From assembly GCA_958434805.1 (NCBI GenBank), contig CAUBDX010000030.1, positions 1-37,491 of the forward strand: a stretch of DNA of 37,491 bases. The letters are read 5' to 3'. Under the pieces are notes generated by a model. The model had not been told where the DNA came from, made no database searches, and saw only the letters and a list, made by a program, of their open reading frames with translations. Position numbers and translations under genes: made by a program. The stretch comes from an uncultured Phocaeicola sp. Lineage in GTDB: Bacteria > Bacteroidota > Bacteroidia > Bacteroidales > Bacteroidaceae. Of the stretch, positions 34,343 to 37,491 are shown one piece after another; within the stretch, counting starts at the first letter, position 1, and each line of letters opens with the position of its first letter.

Positions 34343-35842
34343 ATGGAAGCATTTTATAACCGATTGTGCGCTTCTTCAGCCTTGTTGAATGCTTGGAAAG
34401 TCGTGAAGTCGAAAGGCTCATCGGGTGGAATCGATGGAATTTCCATTCAGGAGTTTGATGAACATATAGGAGAGCATATCCAAGAAATTCAGCAGAGCTT
34501 AAAGAATCATACATGGGTGCCGGAACCTTACTTGAGAGTGTACATACCCAAGAAGGACAATGAAAAGAGGAAGCTGGGATTGCTTTGCATTAAAGACAAA
34601 ATAGTGCAGCAGGCTATCAAACAGCTGATTGAACCACGCTTTGAGAAAGTATTTGTGCCAAACAGCTATGCTTACAGGCCTGAAAAAGGTCATGCACGTG
34701 CCATTAAATATACACGCCATTGTTGCCGCAATTCAAAGAAACCGATTATTTTACGGTTGGATATAGACAACTACTTTGATAATATTAATCATGAAATATT
34801 GCTCAGAAGAATTCGTCCGATAATAGCTGATGAGGAAATCATCCGTTTGGTGGAACTATGTGTGAAAATGGGGGTTGTAAGCAGTAAGTTGCAATGGGAT
34901 AGTATCTGCCAAGGTGTGCCACAAGGAGCAGTCTTGTCTCCGATATTGGCAAACTTCTACTTGCATTCATTTGACCAGTATGTGCTGACTCGAACGGATA
35001 AGTATGTGCGCTATGCCGACGACTTTATCATCTTTTGCGATACGGTGGAACAAGCGCAAGACTTGTTGGTAGAGGGGAGTGCTTTCTTGAAAGAACGGCT
35101 GAAGTTGGGATTGAATGAACCCTATATAGGTGAAGTGAAAAATGGCTTTGAGTTTTTGGGCATTCAGCTGGATAATCAAAATATTTCCATAACAGAAGAG
35201 AAACGCCAGGTATTATGTAGCAGGATACAGGAATTGGATTGGTATGATAAGGGCTTCTCTCAAGAAGGATTGAAGCATTTGCAGGGTATCCGAAATTACT
35301 ATGGGATACTTTTACCACAGGCGTACTTGCAGACTTTGGATGAAGTGTTGATTACTCGTATCAAGGAAGTTATCAGTCAAAGATGGCAGTCTATCCCCAA
35401 CAAAACGACACTGGCAAGTGCATTGAAGAGCATTGTCTTTTTTGCAGATGAAACGCTTCTTCAAAAAGTTTCCATCAAGAACGAGTTGGTAAACCATTAT
35501 CTGATGCAGCGAACGCAGCAGCGGCATGATGACAACGTTAAACAGAACCAAAAGCTTATCCGGCAGAAAAAGCAGGAGTATAGGAAAAAAGAAAGCGAAG
35601 CCACTGAATTGCTTGTCAATACGTATGGAACTTTTATAGGTGTAAGTCAGAAAGGTATTGCTGTTAAAGTGTTCGGGAAACAGAAAACCATGCCGCCTAC
35701 CCATAACTTGCGGCATATCACTATCTTATCTAACGGTATCAGCATTTCAAGTAACGCTATCAGTTATTGCATGCAGCGACATATTCCCATTGATTACTTC
35801 GGAGCAAACGGGCAGCATGTAGCCAGTGTACTTTCGTTATGA
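34343..35842 (+). CDS. Reverse transcriptase fused to the N-terminal domain of Cas1 only
   Basis: A 499-residue fusion. Residues about 1-330 are a group II intron-type RT: D140 in LRLDIDNYFDNINHEIL, PQG at 193-195 (QGVPQGAVLSPILANFYL), YADD at 224-227 and the following GFEFLG. All catalytic aspartates are present. Residues 330-420 are a helical thumb/linker rich in Lys and Gln. Residues about 423-499 (LLVNTYGTFIGVSQKGIAVK, then LRHITILSNG, ISSNAISYCMQRHIPIDYFG) match the beta-rich N-terminal domain of Cas1. The protein ends at VASVLSL, where Cas1 would enter its helical domain with the catalytic Glu-His-Asp. The stop shares ATGA with cas2, so no hidden remainder exists. Related RT-Cas1 proteins acquire spacers from RNA; this one lacks the integrase centre. 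Confidence 0.9.
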   Translation: MEAFYNRLCASSALLNAWKVVKSKGSSGGIDGISIQEFDEHIGEHIQEIQQSLKNHTWVPEPYLRVYIPKKDNEKRKLGLLCIKDKIVQQAIKQLIEPRFEKVFVPNSYAYRPEKGHARAIKYTRHCCRNSKKPIILRLDIDNYFDNINHEILLRRIRPIIADEEIIRLVELCVKMGVVSSKLQWDSICQGVPQGAVLSPILANFYLHSFDQYVLTRTDKYVRYADDFIIFCDTVEQAQDLLVEGSAFLKERLKLGLNEPYIGEVKNGFEFLGIQLDNQNISITEEKRQVLCSRIQELDWYDKGFSQEGLKHLQGIRNYYGILLPQAYLQTLDEVLITRIKEVISQRWQSIPNKTTLASALKSIVFFADETLLQKVSIKNELVNHYLMQRTQQRHDDNVKQNQKLIRQKKQEYRKKESEATELLVNTYGTFIGVSQKGIAVKVFGKQKTMPPTHNLRHITILSNGISISSNAISYCMQRHIPIDYFGANGQHVASVLSL

Positions 35843-36126
35843 AGGCAAAGAAAGTTTTTTGTGTGATAGCCTATGATATAGCCGATGACCGACGCAGGTA
35901 TCGTGTGAACAAGGTTGTGGAGAAATATGGGGTAAGAATTAACTTCAGTGTATATGAGTGTATGTTAACGTTGAAGCAGATGGAAACGATACAAGCAAAG
36001 ATTGAGAAGCTTATCAACCGGAAAGAAGATACCGTTGTATATTATCCTATATGCGTAAATTGTTTCACTAAAATTGTTTATCAGCCGGAAAACCGTGCTT
36101 CGGCAAGGAGTGTGCTTGTCTGTTAA
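35839..36126 (+). CDS. cas2: CRISPR adaptation protein Cas2
   Basis: A 95-residue protein of normal Cas2 length. The ferredoxin-like start VFCVIAYDIADDRRRYRV carries the conserved D13, followed by KVVEKYGVRINFSVYECML, typical for the second strand and the dimer face. The C-terminal half (TVVYYPICVNCFTKIVYQ) completes the fold. Cas2 dimers bridge two Cas1 dimers during spacer integration. It starts inside the stop of the RT-Cas1N gene (ATGA), so both are translated together. Leader copy 2 begins 6 bases after its stop. Confidence 0.93.
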   Translation: MKAKKVFCVIAYDIADDRRRYRVNKVVEKYGVRINFSVYECMLTLKQMETIQAKIEKLINRKEDTVVYYPICVNCFTKIVYQPENRASARSVLVC

Positions 36127-36131
36127 TCTAT

Positions 36132-36577
36132 GGGAAATGATAAAATCATTTGCGAAAATTTCCGGAAACCTTATTCTGCTGAATGTGAATGGTATATGTG
36201 AAATAGGGGTGTTCTTAGAGGTCAATAAATCTTCGCAAGATTGTATATGTCCTTTTTTCGGTAATACATTTGCGAAGGTTTTGTATTAGGCATTTTATAA
36301 GATGCTCATTTATAGCTTGTTGAAAAGTCTCAAATGTATAATTTTTCGCAAACCTTCTAAAGCGGAGCAAATGAAAATCATTTGCGAAGTTTTTATTGTT
36401 CGCATAAGCCTGTAAAATAAGACATTAGTGAAATAATTAACGTGAATTAACAACGGACGCATCTATATTTTGGTTACATTTGCGAAGATTTATGAAGAAA
36501 GATGTAATCGGCTGTGGCTTAGTTCTGTAAAAAGGGGCTTAAAAGGAAACGATTTTTAAAGTGTTGGTAATCTGAAT
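36132..36577 (+). repeat. Leader copy 2, before array C
   Basis: The 446-base partner of 33586-34032. It is identical to it from 36461 to 36585 and shows scattered substitutions and a one-base deletion further left. The inverted and direct ATTTGCGAAGATTT-like motifs are kept, e.g. AAATCTTCGCAAG near 36228, and TGGTTACATT at 36471-36480. Together the two copies bracket array B, the RT gene and cas2 as a ~2.5-kb cassette. Confidence 0.85.
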
Positions 36578-36750
36578 GGTTACATAGTCTACTGCGAGAG
36601 CGGTATTGAGACGAACCGTCTTGTTTGCGAAGCGTCAGTTTACAACAGATTACATTGCCTACTGCGAGAGCGGTATTGAGACAAAATTTTTCTTACTTCA
36701 GATTGTTCGGATATTGATTACATTGTTTACTGCGAGAGCAGTATTGAAGC
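36578..36750 (+). CRISPR. Mini CRISPR array C, 3 repeats and 2 spacers
   Basis: 35-bp repeats at 36578-36612, 36648-36682 and 36716-36750; spacers of 35 and 33 bp. The repeat hairpin is TACTGCGAGAGCGGTA; in the last repeat GCGG becomes GCAG, which turns the U-G pair into U-A and so keeps the stem, while the 3' end is altered (ATTGAAGC). Spacer 1 contains TTTGCGAAG, the core of the leader motif. The array follows leader copy 2 directly. Confidence 0.9.
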
Positions 36751-37023
36751 TATGATTTAACAAGGCTATAGGGAAAAGGTATCAAACAATGTGTTGAGAA
36801 TAAGCATTTTGCCCGAATTGTTGCAGTAGAAATCGTGCAGAATGCGTGTAGGCAATCGGTGCGTCCTACACCGTCCTACACTGCACCATACACGCTTTAA
36901 CTTCTTGTCTAAAAGCGTATTAACCCCAAAAACGTGTAGGGTGCAGGCAAATTTCGCGAAAACATTTTTTGGAGAAGGAAGAAGAAAGAAAACGGCTTGT
37001 CCGGATGCTTCTTCACATGGAGC

Positions 37024-37107
37024 AGCGGTAGGTCATAGTAATGATGGAGGCAGGTCGTAGTAACAACAGCGGCAAGTCGTAGTAACGACCGAGCCTTGTC
37101 GTTACTA
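37024..37107. repeat. Tandem hairpin array, 22-bp period, right side
   Basis: Three units start at 37032, 37054 and 37076 (GTCATAGTAATGAT, GTCGTAGTAACAAC, GTCGTAGTAACGAC), each a 5-base arm, AGTA loop and 5-base arm, with 8-base linkers. Units 1 and 3 vary on both arms so that pairing is kept. A closing inverted copy (GTCGTTACTA, 37098-37107) pairs with TAGTAACGAC at 37080-37089. The design equals the array at 29617-29716 with other bases. In the surrounding gap, 36751-37251, I otherwise see only a short repeated CGTCCTACAC near 36863-36880. Confidence 0.75.
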
Positions 37108-37184
37108 AGGACTTCCGGCTTTTCATGTTAAGTATAAGCGGTGTGGCAATAAGGCTTGTCAATGTAGCAAAAATCTTTTCAGTG

Positions 37185-37215
37185 TTGTTTTTTAGATTAA
37201 AAATGCCTACCTTTA
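37185..37215 (+). promoter_or_regulatory. Probable promoter of the right-end ORF
   Basis: TTG (37185-37187), 20 bases, TACCTTTA (37208-37215), one mismatch at -7. The region matches the cas6 promoter at 26 of 32 positions. Confidence 0.5.
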
Positions 37216-37251
37216 CGGCTATATGGTTTTATTATGCTAAAAAGGAAAGGC

Positions 37252-37467
37252 ATGAATATGAAAAACAACTTATTCCTCTTGGGAGGATATGACCTGGAAA
37301 TGTTAACCATTAAGTCTTTGCTAGACCGATATGACATACCCTATATTGACCATCAGTTAGACTGGAACACGGCTCGTGTGAGTAGCTATCGGGATGATAT
37401 AGTCAAGGCGGTGTCTGATGGTAAAATGGTTTGGGGTGTAAGCAGTCAAAAATTGGCTCATAATTGA
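37252..37467 (+). CDS. Short ORF of unknown family, possibly truncated
   Basis: A 71-residue ORF. I start at 37252 because AAAGGAAAGG lies just before it (another ATG is at 37234). The sequence FLLGGYDLEMLTIKSLLDRY, then DIPYIDHQLDWNTARVSSYR, looks like the start of a larger Rossmann-like or phosphoesterase-like protein, but it stops after GKMVWGVSSQKLAHN. I do not recognise a named family. The clean promoter and ribosome site argue for expression; the abrupt end argues for truncation or frameshift. It shares promoter architecture with cas6. Confidence 0.5.
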   Translation: MNMKNNLFLLGGYDLEMLTIKSLLDRYDIPYIDHQLDWNTARVSSYRDDIVKAVSDGKMVWGVSSQKLAHN

Positions 37468-37491
37468 AAACCCTATCTTCGCTGCGAACAA

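Noticed and set aside
34343..35842. A mobile group II intron encoding the RT
   Set aside because: No maturase/endonuclease C-terminus is present. Instead there is a Cas1-like domain coupled to cas2, and I see no recognisable intron domain V downstream.
35843..36126. Hidden C-terminal half of Cas1 in another frame after the RT stop
   Set aside because: This interval is fully used by cas2, and the next 450 bases are leader. No frame there resembles the Cas1 helical domain.
36074..36289. 71-codon plus-strand ORF across the cas2 end and leader 2
   Set aside because: It overlaps cas2 in another frame and is only the shadow of the leader element.

Overview
The window looks like the chromosome of a gut-type Bacteroidota, most likely a Bacteroides or Phocaeicola relative. 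Supporting signs are repeated -7 boxes of the form TAnnTTTG upstream of genes on both strands, a fimbrillin-like lipoprotein, a Rho factor with a long disordered Asn-rich insert, and a TatA/TatC pair without TatB. There are no rRNA or tRNA genes that I can recognise and no integrase or transposase.

Layout. Positions 1-2737 hold a partial RhuM-like DNA-binding gene and a fimbrillin-like lipoprotein, both on the minus strand. Positions 2900-29500 are mostly housekeeping: fhs; a minus-strand operon ftsK - LolA-like - trxB - M16 protease; a plus-strand operon DUF5063 - 3'-5' exonuclease - rRNA methyltransferase; rho; a plus-strand operon ridA - MBL hydrolase - VOC protein - DUF protein - ABC-F ATPase; engB; a secreted esterase; a possible 28-residue ORF; tatA-tatC; a zinc alcohol dehydrogenase; threonine aldolase - DUF1847; an unrecognised 188-residue protein with a SpoU methyltransferase; and an FKBP isomerase.

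Positions 29600-37491 are the notable part, an unusual CRISPR locus. In order it contains a tandem array of small hairpins (22-bp period), cas6, a NYN-domain nuclease-like gene, mini-array A (3 repeats), a hipB-hipS-hipT toxin-antitoxin set with a stop codon inside hipS, a leader copy, mini-array B (4 repeats), a reverse transcriptase fused to only the N-terminal domain of Cas1, cas2 translationally coupled to it, a second leader copy, mini-array C (3 repeats), a second 22-bp-period hairpin array, and a short probably truncated ORF. The cas6 promoter and the promoter of this last ORF are near copies, and each follows a hairpin array.

How it may work. The repeats encode a short hairpin with a GNRA-type loop followed by ATTGAGAC, which fits Cas6 processing to crRNAs with an 8-nt 5' handle. 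The RT keeps its catalytic YADD motif and Cas2 looks intact, but the Cas1 part stops before the helical integrase domain, and there is no room for that domain because cas2 starts in the same 4 bases. No interference effector (Cas9, Cas10, Cas13, Cascade) is visible. The locus is therefore either an adaptation module that borrows a Cas1 and an effector from elsewhere, a decaying one, or a derived RT-Cas2 system that uses repeat arrays in another way. Only the first two readings follow from known families; the third is speculation.
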